A stretch of DNA of 56,639 bases, from contig RPFO01000280.1 in assembly GCA_009746045.1 (NCBI GenBank), forward strand, positions 1 to 56,639, read 5' to 3'. The stretch is from Mesostigma viride (Eukaryota > Streptophyta > Mesostigmatophyceae > Mesostigmatales > Mesostigmataceae). Shown here one piece after another: positions 26,505 to 41,341 of the stretch. The notes below the pieces were generated by a model that was not told the origin of the DNA, made no database searches, and was given only the letters and a program-made list of their open reading frames with translations. Position numbers and translations under genes: made by a program. Within the stretch, counting starts at the first letter, position 1. Each line of letters starts with the position of its first letter.

Positions 26505-27704
26505 CATGGGTGGTTTTACCGGATTAGGATACATTTGCACAGCTTCAAATGTATCCTAAATGCACCATTGGCAAACATGGTTTCTGGACATGGTCGATAT
26601 CATTCATATGTTTGGCAAGCATGATATGATCATGCTTGCCAAAGATGTTGTCTCTTTTCATATTTCACACATATATTATCGGCCTCGGCGTGCCATGCTT
26701 CCACGTTTGTTGTCTCTTTTCATATATTGTAAATATGATCAATAAAATTCCAAACATGACCATGTTGGAGACTTCAAGTGGAGCATCATGATTACTGTTT
26801 TCACTATTACGTAACCCATGGTTCATGTTAACATGGCATAATGAGCAATCCTATTGACCCCATGACTAATGGTGAAGTTAATAAAGTTACATCGTGGCAC
26901 GTCACTATAGCATCAAGTTGCATCATTGTGCATAAAGTAGTTTAGCACTGAGTTGGCATGCCAACACCAGGTACACTAAATAAATTAAAACCAGAATTGA
27001 TAAACAACCCAGTATCCAAATACAGTATCCATATATATGCAGGTCGTACTACAGGTACAGCCACGGCTGCCACGCGGCTTCTGCAGCGATCACGCTCTTT
27101 CTCCTAGACAATTGCTCTACTGGTCCCTACAGGTCGGTCGACTTGGACCATGATGCGTCAAGAACCGTTAATTGACCGACTTAAACAAGATGTTTGTCTA
27201 CATGCAGCTGTCTGCACCTAACTAACGCGAAACCGCGTGCTACCAAATATAGCGGGAAATGCATGAGTAACACATGTCAACGCACAACCGGTGGAAATCA
27301 CGCGATACCAACCGCGGCAACAGTGGTGTGAACATAGCGGGCACTGCCATGCAAAAAAGCACCAGCAGCGGCATCAGTAGCAAATTGTAGTAGCGGAACA
27401 ATAGCCACTACATCAATGCAACAACACATCAGCCCAGCAACACAGCAGCAGCATGACCGTAGCACAGCAGCAGCACAACTGTAGCTCAGCAGCACGGCCG
27501 TAATGCAGCAGTGCATCAACACAGCAGCACGGCAGCAGCACGACAGCAATACATCAGCGGCACGGCAGCAATGCAGCAACACATCAGCACAACAGCACAA
27601 CAGCAGCACGGCAGCAATGCAGCAACAGTAGCATGGCAGCACAGCAGCAGCAGCAGCAGCAGCAGCACATGAGCAGCTCAATGACAACAACCGCTGCTCG
27701 CGCT
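26505..27704. other. Spacer between satellite and DDE-like gene
   Basis: It begins with ~32 bp of resumed TIR sequence. A 15-bp inverted repeat (TTTGGCAAGCATGAT and complement) lies at 26,611-26,643. The segment TGTTGTCTCTTTTCATAT occurs twice, near 26,645 and 26,710. From about 27,360 to 27,675 the DNA is CAG/GCA-rich. It probably includes the 3' UTR of the minus-strand gene. Confidence 0.55.
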
Positions 27705-30700
27705 TCAGCAGTCGTCGTCGTCGTCGTCGTCGTCATCGTCATCGGCAAGGATGAGCGCTCGCTTCCGACGCCGGGAGGCGCCTGCGTTGTTGTTCTCCGC
27801 CACATCGTCGCTGGGTGGAACCATCTCGCGCAATCGAGCCTCGGCCAGGGTGATATCCGGCGCTTGCAACGCAGGGACGACCACACCGGGGCACCCGCAG
27901 ATCTGTGCCTCCAGCTCGTGGAGAGGCACACAAGAAACCGCGTCCTCCTCCCAACGGGCACCCCAGTACATGGCTACCATGTCGTTTTGCGTGTCGACAA
28001 CAGCGACACGACCATGGTACCTGCCGTCCCGGCTTTCGGTGCGACCGTCCGCGGATGTCACACGCTCCGACGCCCAATGACACACGACTTGCCCTACGAG
28101 GTTGCGGCTGCCACTCTTGACCTGCAGCCTTATGCCTTCCCAGCATGCCTTCGCCATGCCGACGATGCCCTTCGAGCATTCAGCATCTTGCCACTTCACG
28201 ACCGGGTGTTCCGCGTCATAGGGCACCTCCTTCAGCGCCTTTAGGCACTCCTTGGTGAGCTTTTTGTTCGCACCCAAGGAGACTGCATGGGGCGGCTGAC
28301 CTCGCTTGCCCACCACTTGTGTCAAGACGAGGTCTGACGCGGTGATGATCACCGTGTGCGCCGCAGTGGTTGGCGGATGGGGCCATTGCGCAATGTCTGG
28401 GTTCCACGGGTGCCACGTGTCACGCAAATGCTTAGCGCGGTATACAAAGAGCTCAATAGAAGGTTGGCCGCCATCCTCCTTCGCAACCACCTCCTTGATG
28501 ATGCCAAAGAGGACTGGAGTCCACGTGAGCTTCGAGTTGCAGAGAATACCAGCTGAAGGGTGCCAGTATAGAACAGCGGAGCCTTTCTCAACGCCTTGCA
28601 TGCGCTTCAAGTAAGCGACCTTGGCTGTCATGGCCCTGTCTTCTGCCGCCCATTCCTGCTGTGTGTGGCCATCATGAAGAACTCGGTCTACCAGCGGGGT
28701 GACGCGCACCGCCTCTGCGTCGACCAACGCCATGAAGTGCTCTTCTTGCGTCGGTGGTGGTTCAGGCGCTGCATCGTGCTCACGCAGGGCGGAGATGTCC
28801 GCGCGAGATGGCCACGGCAAAGGGCGCCACTCCTCAGGCACCTCCTCAGGGGCATGTGGGACTTTTGCGAAAAAGGCCTCGTTTGGCTTGATGGTGTCGG
28901 GCGGAAAGTACCACTGCCAGATGCCATGGGGCAACTTCTCGACCCTTGTTTTGATCGACTCCAGCTCCTTCCCCAGAAACTCCATGTTCAATGGTGCGAA
29001 GGCTGGGGTGTCCTGCAACATCGGAATGCGGTCTGGATCCACAAGTCGGACGCCAAACAGCGGCCGCCCCTCCGCATCAAACTTGTAAGGCTGTGTCATC
29101 GCCTTCCCGCACCGTGGCGCGCCTTCCTGTCGAGTCCCCGCGGGCTGCCACGGCGTCTTTTGGGACTCCGTGGTCCGGTAGGACAACCAGGTCTCTGCGT
29201 TGCCCTGTACCTGGAAGAAGACGGCGTGGTGCACCTTCATTGAGCGACCGCGTTTTTCAGGCACCGGCTGTGCCGCTCCGCCGCCCGCCGGCTGCGCCTC
29301 CGGCCCGCCGCGCGCCGGCTGCCCCGCCCCGCCGCCCGTCGACTGCCCCGCCCCGCCGCCCGTCGACAGCCCCGCCCCGCCGCCCACGCGCGCCGGCAGC
29401 GCCGCTGGCCCCCCGCACGCCGACCGCCCTGCCCCGCCGCCCGTCGACTGCCCCGCCCCGCCGCCCGTCGACAGCCCCGCCCCGCCGCATGCCAGCTGCG
29501 CCGGCCCGCCGCCCACGCGCGCCGGCAGCGCCGCTGGCCCCCCGCACGCCGACGGCCCTGCCCCGCCGCCCGTCGACTGCCCCGCCCCGCCGCCCGTTGA
29601 CAGCCCCGCCCCGCCGCCCACGCGCGCCGGCAGCGCCGCTGGCCCCCCGCACGCCGACCGCCCTGCCCCGCCGCCCGTCGACTGCCCCGCCCCGCCGCCC
29701 GTCGACAGCCCCGCCCCGGCGCCCACGCGCGCCGGCAGCGCCGCTGGCCCCCGCGCGCCGACTGCCCCGCCACGCCGCCCGTCGACAGCCCCGCCCCGCC
29801 GCCCACGCGCGCCGGCAGCGCCGCTGGCCCCCCGCGCGCCGACGGCCCCGCCCCGCCGCCCGTCGACAGCCCCGCCCCGCCGCCCACGCGCGCCGGCAGC
29901 ACCGCTGGCCCCCCGCACGCCGACTGCCCCGCCCCGCCGCCCGTCGACAGCCCCGCCCCGCCGCCCACGCGCGCCGGCAGCACCGCTGGCCCCCCGCCCG
30001 TCGACTGCCCCGCCCCGCCGCCCGTCGACAGCCCCGCCCCGCCGCCCACGCGCGCCGGCAGCGCCGCTGGCCCCCCGCGCGCCGACGGCCCTGCCCCGCC
30101 GCCCGTCGACTGCCCCGCCCCGCCGCCCGTCGACAGCCCCGCCCCGCCGCCCACGCGCGCCGGCAGCGCCGCTGGCCCCCCGCACGCCGACCGCCCTGCC
30201 CCGCCGCCCGTCGACTGCCCCGCCCCGCCGCCCGTCGACAGCCCCGCCCCGCCGCCCACGCGCGCCGGCAGCGCCGCTGGCCCCCCGCACGCCGACCGCC
30301 CCGCCACGCCGCCCGTCGACTGCCCCGCCCCGCCGCCCGTCGACAGCCCCGCCCCGCCGCCCACGCGCGCCGGCAGCGCCGCTGGCCCCCCGCGCGCTGA
30401 CTGCCCCGCCACGCCGCCCGTCGACAGCCCCGCCCCGCCGCCCACGCGCGCCGGCAGCACCGCTGGCCCCCCGCACGCCGACTGCCCCGCCCCGCCGCCC
30501 GTCGACAGCCCCGCCCCGCCGCCCACGCGCGCCGGCAGCACCGCTGGCCCCCCGCACGCCGACGGCCCTGCCCCGCCGCCCGTCGACTGCCCCGCCCCGC
30601 CGCCCGTCGACAGCCCCGCCCCGCCGCCCACGCGCGCCGGCAGCACCGCTGGCCCCCCGCACGCCGACGGCCCTGCCCCGCCGCCCGTCGACTGCCCCGC

Positions 30701-32875
30701 CCCGCCGCCCGTCGACAGCCCCGCCCCGCCGCCCACGCGCGCCGGCAGCGCCGCTGGCCCCCCGCGCGCCGACTGCCCCGCCCCGCCGCCCGCGCGCGCC
30801 GGCAGCACCGCTGGCCCGCCGCCCGTCGACGGCCCTGCCCCGCCGCCCGTCGACTGCCCCGCCCCGCCGCGCACCGGCAGCGCCGCCCCGCTGCCCGCTG
30901 ACTGCCCCGCCCCGCCGCGTGCCGGCTGCGCCGCCGCTGCCGCCCCGCCGCGCACCGATGGCGCCGCCCCTCCGTGCGCCGGCTGCGCCTCGCTGCACGC
31001 AGGCTGCACGACATCACCACGCACCCTGGTGACCTTGATAACCTGATCCTCCCTACCGGTCATCCAATCTACTGTGCTGCACCAACCGGCAAACGACTCG
31101 CGCTGCAACGGAGTGAGAAAGTTCCTGACATCGTAAGCGACCCCCAATACCTTGACCTCCGTGCCAGCGGGGACGGTCGAGTTGCAGTTCGCAGCTGCAC
31201 CACTAGGCTGACGGAATGCCTCTTCTATGGCCGCCACCCAGCTCTCCAAAGTTGGGTACTTGTGCACGAAGCTAGGCCCCCCCGCCACAGCGTGTCTCAT
31301 GTAGGCCACAAGCACGCCGAATTTCTGATCTGGGTCGGCGTGCGTGTGGCCCACGAGCATGCGGTGCATTTCGACGACGTCGAAGAAGCCAACGTGTACG
31401 AGCCACCATGCAAACAGTAAGACGGTGTGATTCCGGTTTTCACTCCCACCGTCCAGTTGCAGGCACAAACACCTGGGCATGTGCGGCAGCCCCGCCCTCC
31501 TCCATGGCTGGTCCCTCATCAACTGCGCCAGGATGTGCATCAGCATCGTGACGGTGACACTGCCGGAGAGGTTGTCGGTCATGAGGACCCATGCGAGAAC
31601 GATGAACCACATCGCCTTGTACCCATGGACGGCCGCACAGAAGAGCGAGAACGGCATCATGCCACCTGCATAGCTGCCCCATGAGTCGGGCCCCCCCACC
31701 AGCTTCGGCCAGTATGTCTTGGCGTGATCCAGCTTGTCGAGGTTGATCGACAAAATGGCCGTCAACATAGCGGCCACCATCGCGCAGGCAAGCTCGCGCC
31801 TCAACCAATAGTTCTGGCGGGTAAACCAGGCCAGAGCGACATGCTGCTTGATTTGGTTGTCGACGTACTGCCGTTGTGCCTCAGTTGAAGCACCGCGGCG
31901 CCGCATGCGCAGTTCCACGCAGTCCGCGCAGTGACCGGTGCTCTTGTTGTGCGGGCATACCACCACCTTCGGGCTCCTCTGCCCTGGGAAGTAGTCGCCT
32001 TTGCAGTAGGTGCGCCAGATGCGGTAGAATGCGTTGTAGCCTAGCACCTTGGCCCCTTCCCCCGCTTCTGCCACCACGTCTTCAACGTACATGGCGTGCA
32101 TCTCCTTGATGGACATGACGTCCATGAAGACAACGCCAGCATGAGTCGGGTCATGGTCTGCGATCTGCTGCACCAACTCGTGCATCCACATTGCTGCGTG
32201 TTCGCCAACCTCCGAACGCCCCCGAGCATCACGCTCAGGTGGTGCGTGCTCCAGACCAACACCGAAAGTCGCTAGGTCGTTGGGATGCACGGTCAGGAAA
32301 TACTCTTTCGCCGACACGACCGACGCCACCAGATTGTTCCAAGTCGCCCGGGTAACGCCGGCCATCTTCCGGATGGCAGATGCACAACCGGTGACGGTGT
32401 ACATGCACCCCGCAATCACCACGTCCACGTGTAAAGGGCCGGTAATGATGTACTTCTTGTAACGGCCACCGTCGGCAGGGGATTCTACCTCGATGTTGCC
32501 CACGCCGGCCGACCGGATCACGTCGCAAAGGGAGGCCATGCGCTGCTGGTCCGTTTGGTTGTACAGGTACTCTCGAAAGGCAGTCCACGACCTGGTATCG
32601 GTAAGTAAGGTGCCCACCTTCTCGAGGCAATGCTCCCCACAAGTCGGACCGCACTTCCTGGCCTTGGCGATGTCCTTGTCAACGGACTTCAATTTGGAGG
32701 CGAGAAGCCGGGCGCCATCTTTCTTCCCACTGCGCTTCGCTCGAGAGGAAGACGTGCCGGGCCCCATTTCCGTGTGAAGCAGGTCGTCGTCAGAGCCGTC
32801 AGAATCTACGCCCCAACTAGCTTCAGAACTCGCATCCGAATCCACCAGGTCTGGCACATCCCATTCTTCATCCAT
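27705..32875 (-). CDS. DDE-transposase-like protein with Gly/Ala repeat domain, one frameshift
   Basis: The start is the ATG at 32,875. Residues 1-35 are acidic. A Cys cluster lies at ~74-83 and another, CPHNKSTGHCADC, at ~307-319. The core has SINLDKLDH (~376-384), LQLDGGSEN (~472-480) and VGHTHADPDQ (~508-517). The D...D-x3-EN...GHTH-x3-DQ arrangement recalls an uncharacterised transposase-like family (DUF7869 by memory, not searched). From about residue 625 a Gly/Ala/Ser/Pro repeat domain of 35- and 27-residue units begins. The non-repetitive C-terminal part (~28,000-29,240) ends in a run of Asp and Cys before TGA. One C is missing from a repeat at 29,748-29,752, splitting the gene into two open frames. 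Restoring one base gives 1,724 codons including the stop. It is likely the element's own mobility or replication protein. Confidence 0.65.
29265..30990 (-). repeat. GC-rich coding minisatellite, 105/81-bp units
   Basis: Full units are 105 bp and short ones 81 bp, the difference being one 24-bp subunit. All are multiples of three, so copy-number change keeps frame. The encoded units read VGGGAGLSTGGGAG... and ...GGPAALPAR. Every forward and reverse frame is open because stops are absent, which creates long false antisense frames. Confidence 0.85.
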
Positions 32876-33379
32876 GTTAATAGGAAATCTACTGTATTAC
32901 ACCCGGTGGTGCTTGGACAGAAGCAAGAAACCCCGCCCACCGCTCAAATGTGGCGCCCAACAAAGCCCCAAACTGTTTTCTTCAATAAGTCTACTGTTCT
33001 ACATCCGGTGGTGGATGGACACAAGCAATAAAGGCCCCGCCCACACCTCAGATTTCTTTAGAAAATCTACTGATCTACATTCGATGGCGCCTTCACAGAA
33101 GCAGGAAACTCCGCCCACCGGTCAAATGTGACGCCCAACAAAGCCCCAACTGATTTCTTCAAGAAGTATACTGTTTTACAGCCGGTAGTGCTTGGGCAGA
33201 AGCACTATAAAAGAGACAACCAGCGCAGGCCAGAAATCGCAGGCCAGAAATCGCAACTATGTAAAGCCCGCCCACACATCGGATTTCTTTACGAAAAACC
33301 TGTTTTACATTCGATGGGGTCTTGACAGATTCAAACAAATTATCGTTTCTACCTGCGTGCGACTGCTGCGGCTGAGTGC
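32876..33379. repeat. Diverged ~120-bp repeats upstream of the DDE-like gene
   Basis: Three to four diverged copies contain TCTACTG, a CATTCGATGG or CATCCGGTGG block, AAGCCCCGCCCAC-like GC boxes and GATTTCTTTA. A TATAAAAG box lies at 33,206-33,213 on the plus strand. The region sits between divergent genes and could hold promoter elements for either. Confidence 0.5.
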
Positions 33380-34410
33380 TGCAACTTGTCTTCACGTCTT
33401 CACGTCTTCACGTCTTCACGTCTTCACCGCGTCTTCACCTGTCTTCACCACGTCTTCACGGCTTCACGGCTTCACGTCTTCACGGCTTCACCTGAACACC
33501 TGAACTTCACCTGAACTTGCCGTATCGTGTCTTCACGTCTTCACGTCTTCACGTCTTCACGTCTTCACGTCTTCACCGCGTCTTCACCTGTCTTCACCAC
33601 GTCTTCACGGCTTCACGGCTTCACGTCTTCACGGCTTCACCTGAACACCTGAACTTCACCTGAACTTGCCGTATCGTGTCTTCACGTCTTCACGTCTTCA
33701 CGTCTTCACGTCTTCACGTCTTCACCGCGTCTTCACCTGTCTTCACCACGTCTTCACGGCTTCACGGCTTCACGTCTTCACGGCTTCACCTGAACACCTG
33801 AACTTCACCTGAACTTGCCGTATCGTGTCTTCACGTCTTCACGTCTTCACGTCTTCACGTCTTCACGTCTTCACCGCGTCTTCACCTGTCTTCACCACGT
33901 CTTCACGGCTTCACGGCTTCACGTCTTCACGGCTTCACCTGAACACCTGAACTTCACCTGAACTTGCCGTATCGTGTCTTCACGTCTTCACGTCTTCACG
34001 TCTTCACGTCTTCACGTCTTCACCGCGTCTTCACCTGTCTTCACCACGTCTTCACGGCTTCACGGCTTCACGTCTTCACGGCTTCACCTGAACACCTGAA
34101 CTTCACCTGAACTTGCCGTATCGTGTCTTCACGTCTTCACGTCTTCACGTCTTCACGTCTTCACGTCTTCACCGCGTCTTCACCTGTCTTCACCACGGCT
34201 TCACGGCTTCACGTCTTCACGTCTTCACGGCTTCACCTGAACACCTGAACTTCACCTGAACTTGCCGTATCGTGTCTTCACGTCTTCACGTCTTCACGTC
34301 TTCACGTCTTCACGTCTTCACCACGTCTTCACCTGTCTTCACCACGTCTTCACGGCTTCACGGCTTCACGTCTTCACGGCTTCACCTGAACACCTGAACT
34401 TTGCGTATCG
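33380..34410. repeat. 149-bp tandem repeat array between divergent genes
   Basis: About seven copies, marked by GCCGTATCGTGTCTTCACG at a constant ~149-bp spacing (33,523, 33,672, 33,821, 33,970, 34,119, 34,268). Each copy is itself built from GTCTTCAC-type octamers. It ends about 150 bp before the start codon of the plus-strand gene. Confidence 0.9.
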
Positions 34411-34559
34411 TATCTTTGATACATTGCATCATTTGCATGCCTTGGAGCTGCACGTCTTCAAGCAGTGTCACCCAGTTCCCGCTTGATTCAAATGCACTTC
34501 GCGCTTGAATTCGTGACTTCGCTCAAGGTGGAAGGTGATGGGCACTAGCCACGGGAACT

Positions 34560-37394
<2,835 letters not shown>

Positions 37395-37673
37395 ATCAGT
37401 TCTTTGACACTGAGTTGGCACTAGACGCAACACCTTTGATGCACATGAGTGCAGGGCGCATGTGTGGAAACCATGCAACCATGGCGATCCCTCAAAAAGT
37501 TTGGTTATGTAATAAGTGAGACAATTATTCCGGACGTATGATGGCCCAACGTCCTGTAAGGTTGAGTTGTCTTATTCAATTGGCATATGTTGTCTTATTG
37601 ATGTTGTCTCATTGCCTTAATGGGTCAATTGTCTTAGTTTATATCATGTATATCTTGGGAAACTCATTGCTTC

Positions 37674-37679
37674 AATAAA
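37674..37679 (+). terminator. Poly(A) signal of the poly-Gln gene
   Basis: AATAAA lies about 280 bp after the stop codon and ~80 bp before the inner edge of the right TIR. Confidence 0.45.
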
Positions 37680-37756
37680 ATGCATGTTAGGCGCAATCAA
37701 CCCCCTCAAACACATCTGAAAACTGCACAGTGCATCAAATGTATCCTAAACAAAAA

Positions 37757-39972
37757 AATGTATCCTAATCCGGTAAAACCACCCCATGCCCGGAATCGTG
37801 AATTTGTGCGGGTTTCCATGATGACAATCCTCATTGAATTCTTGAGCACACAATATTGAGCAATTTAGGGGCACTTCGGCAATGTTGACCATTTTCATTC
37901 ATGATCAATAAAATTAACATTTAATGCAATAAATACATATTCCACTCATTTTAATAAACCATGCAAAAACTTTACAAGCACGCTCAAGCTAGGGGTGGGC
38001 TGGCATGCACGCGTGGGTGTGGGGGTGGGCTGGCATGCATGCGTGGGTGTGGGGGTGGGCTGGCATGCACGTGTGGGTGTGGGGGTGGGCTGGCATGCAT
38101 GCGTGGGTGTGGGGTTGGGCTAGCCTGCATGCGTGGGTGTGGGGGGGGCTGGCATGCATGCGTGGGTGTGTGTGGGGGGCTAGCATGCATGCGTAAGTGT
38201 GGGGGGGGGCTGGCATGCATGCGTGGGTGTGGGGGGGGCTGGCATGCATGCGTGGGTGTGTGTGGGGGGCTAGCATGCATGCGTAAGTGTGGGGGGGGGC
38301 TGGCATGCATGCGTGGGTGTGTATGGGGGCTGGCATGCATGCGTGGGTGTGTGTGGGGGGCTAGCATGCATGCGTGGGTGTGTGGGGGGGCTGTCATGCA
38401 TGCGTGGGTGTGTGTGGGGGCTGGCATCCATGCGTGGGTGTGTGGGGGGGCTAGCATGCATGCGTGGGTGTGGGGGTGGGCTAGCATGCATGCGTGGGTG
38501 TGGGGGGGGGCGGTCATGCATGCGTGGGTGTGTGGGGGGGCTGGCATGCATGCGTGGGTGTGTGGGGGGGCTAGCATGCATGCGTGGGTGTGGGGGTGGG
38601 CTAGCATGCATGCGTGGGTGTGAGTGTGGGCTAGCATGCATGCGTGGGTGTGGGGGGGGCTAGCATGCATGCGTGGGTGTGGGGGGGCCGGGGCCGGGGC
38701 TAGCATGCATGCGTGGGTGTGGGGGTGGGCTAGCATGCATGCGTGGGTGTGGGGGGGGGCTAGCACGCCCCACCCCTCCATCGGCACAGCCAGCCTTGTG
38801 AGTCTACCCTTAACAACAAGGCTGGTAGGACGACACGCCTGAGCAGCATATGTCATGCCTATCTCAGGCTAATAATGTGTGATTTTGTGCCAACAACCAA
38901 GTTGTTCCACCCAACAACACATTATAAACCCTCTTCCAAAATGCCCAACAAGCCGGACACGTGGAGGACCACACACGCAGTATATAAAGAGAAAATAAGC
39001 TGACTTTTTATCCAGCCAACCTGTGGCTAGCTGCTCTGGTTAGCATGACAAATGCTAACATTTACTCAGTGGGAAAGGTGAAGAGACCATTGGAACAGCC
39101 TACCTGACGCATGTGCCACCAAAGCATTGTGTCCCGCAAAATGCACACTGCCTCCTTTCTAACAAGCACGAGCCGCTCTCTTTAGGAGACAGGTGCCAGC
39201 TCGTCAGTGTCTGGGGAAAATGATGCCGCTGCTTAGGAAGACCGCGTGAATTTCCTCGAACACAACTGTCTATAAAGCAAAAGAAATTTCAGAGAAGCAT
39301 GGAAATAAAAGCATTACACCTTCCCGACAGGTTGTGGGCCACGCGCTGCAGCAAGCCAGCCACGTCACAGACGAACTTGCTTAAAAACATCCAGGAATCC
39401 AGCGATGCAGCGCCAGGACCCGCAACTTCATGGCTGCATCTGGCCGGAAAGAAGGCAAAAAGCTTACGCTCAACGAGGTAAGAAAGCAGGAAAGCGCTAT
39501 CTTAGGACGTTTAATACAAGAACGTACCATAACGGGCATTTATTCGTGCCCAGGCGCACAAGAAAGGCCACCCTTTCATGGAGAGGTCGGGCGCGCATGG
39601 CGCAGGCCTAATGTTATCTTACCGCAAAATGACGGGAAAGGTAAAGATAGCAGCGGGAATTTTTACGGCTTTAGAAACATCATTAAACTAGCTTCCATTA
39701 GGACCATCAAAACTGGCAACAATCGACAATCACACCTGCAGGCATCAATTATACTTTATTCATCCCGACAGAAATTCAGGCCGGACCCCCCTGCCGATGG
39801 TAAAGAAAAAGAGCCCGCGACATTATAGATCGCAACTATCCCACCATAAATTAGAATCAGTAACTAATTTTCTCCAAGAATCGAGCATTTTTTCTGCTTT
39901 CCGCGAGCCAGATTTGTCACGTTTCGTCTAAAAGCAGTCGCCATGGCCACTTCCGCAAGGGGTGCGCGCACC
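37757..39972 (-). repeat. Right terminal inverted repeat
   Basis: It is the reverse complement of the left TIR, without the satellite insertion. The site matching the insertion is the CATG at 37,785-37,788. It includes its own ~30-bp minisatellite at 37,990-38,765. The outer edge is the palindrome GGTGCGCGCACC at about 39,961-39,972. Confidence 0.8.
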
Positions 39973-40568
39973 GTGCACCCACTTTTCACGGTACGGAGGG
40001 TACCGCGGAATTTTTTTGGCGCGGAAAATATTCGCCGCCAAAAATTAACCATGCATGCATGCCCGTCGTCTCCAAACATTGCATTACATGCACGTGACGG
40101 CGTGTTCCCTCGGTCATGGTGCGCGGCGGTGCCAGCTGGACTGATGTCATGCCCTCCACGTAGGCTCGTTCTACATTTCAAAACTGATCCATGGCGCATA
40201 ATTAGAATTTTGGAAGGTAGAATCAGGTTCTGAAGGTTCTACATAGTAGCCTAGTAAGGGTACACTAACATGTAGCCCAGTAGTTACTAATCCTGCGATC
40301 ATGACGGAATATACATGTAGTGATACTAATCGATACATGTAGTACACATGGTTGGCGCACAGAATGTTGTACAACCTGCCCTACATGTCGGAAAAACGCA
40401 CACTCTGACAAACGTGATTGAAATATATTGTACAACATCATCACTAACGCTACATCCGGAACTGTTCTAGTGAATAGCATTACAATGTACTCCCCCGGCA
40501 GGTGTGGGTGCCCGAGTACTTGGGAGTCTGAACACGCAGTGTCGACTCCTATTGGTGCAAAAAGTCGT
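39973..40568. other. Gap between elements
   Basis: No gene is supported. Small palindromes such as GGTACGGAGGGTACC occur near 39,990-40,005. Confidence 0.45.
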
Positions 40569-41158
40569 TTGGTGTGAAACGACTGGTCCAACCTAAAAAA
40601 ATTTTGAATTTTTGCCGTGTCCAGTAACGGTCCTAGGTTGCACCCGCGGGACGTTCCGGCAGCTGTACAGAATAGATCAGAAAGATACGCCGCGGAATGA
40701 CGCCAGTGCCCGGCAAATGTGAGTCGGGAACTGAACAGTCACTACAAACGTCGAAAATCTATTGCTCCACCCCCCAAAAAAAGCGTTCCGGAACTGTTCG
40801 AAGCGAATAGCACTGACAGGATCGAACCTGCGTCCAGAGTGAGGTTGCGGAGTGAGGGAGGCCAGCCATCATGGTCCGCACACAAATCTGGCTCGGGTCC
40901 GATCCCTGTCAGTGCTCTTCGCTTCGAACAGGTCCGGAACGCTTTTTTGTGGGGATGGAGCAATAAATACTCGACATTTGCAGTGACTGTTCAGTTCCGG
41001 GCTCACAAATGATTTGCCGGGCACAGGCGTCGTTGCGCGGCGTATCTTTGTGATCTTTTCTGTACAGCTGTCGGAACGTCCCGCGGGTGCAACCTAGGAC
41101 CGTTACTGGACACGGCAAAAATTTAAAATTTTTCAGGTTGGACCAGTCGTTTCACATG
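40569..41158. mobile_element. Foldback (MITE-like) element of ~590 bp
   Basis: Two arms of roughly 250 bp are near-perfect inverted copies around a ~50-bp loop. The outer ends read TGTGAAACGACTGGTCCAACC and its complement with few mismatches. No protein gene is present. A GGTTCGATCC block on the minus strand near 40,820 resembles a tRNA B box. Since it is mirrored in the other arm and no acceptor stem is found, a tRNA gene is not called. Confidence 0.75.
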
Positions 41159-41341
41159 ATTCGTCGTACGTACGCACATATCCTCGCATGCCATGTCGAC
41201 GCTGCACTGACACACACCAGGGACTTTGGAAGGTGCGCACCCAGCCCGCCCAGGTAATTGATGCGGTGTTTTGCAGGCGCGCACCGCCGGATGCGCCCAC
41301 CACGCCCGCCACCGCACGTCCAGTGACCGACTGTGGTCCAC

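Noticed and set aside
26560-26745. 61-aa open frame after the satellite
   Set aside because: It overlaps the inverted repeat and duplicated TGTTGTCTC segments and has no coding character.
28991-31032. Long plus-strand Pro/Ala/Arg open frames opposite the transposase-like gene
   Set aside because: They fall in the GC-rich minisatellite, where no frame has stops. The minus strand connects to non-repetitive coding sequence at both ends; the plus strand does not.
39299-39828. Small open frames in the right TIR with a mirror copy at 6,357-6,810
   Set aside because: Conserved between arms, but so is the surrounding DNA. Length and composition do not distinguish a gene from chance.
40810-40900. 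tRNA gene suggested by a GGTTCGATCC B box
   Set aside because: No matching acceptor stem or convincing A box within tRNA distance, and the block is part of the mirrored arm of a foldback element.
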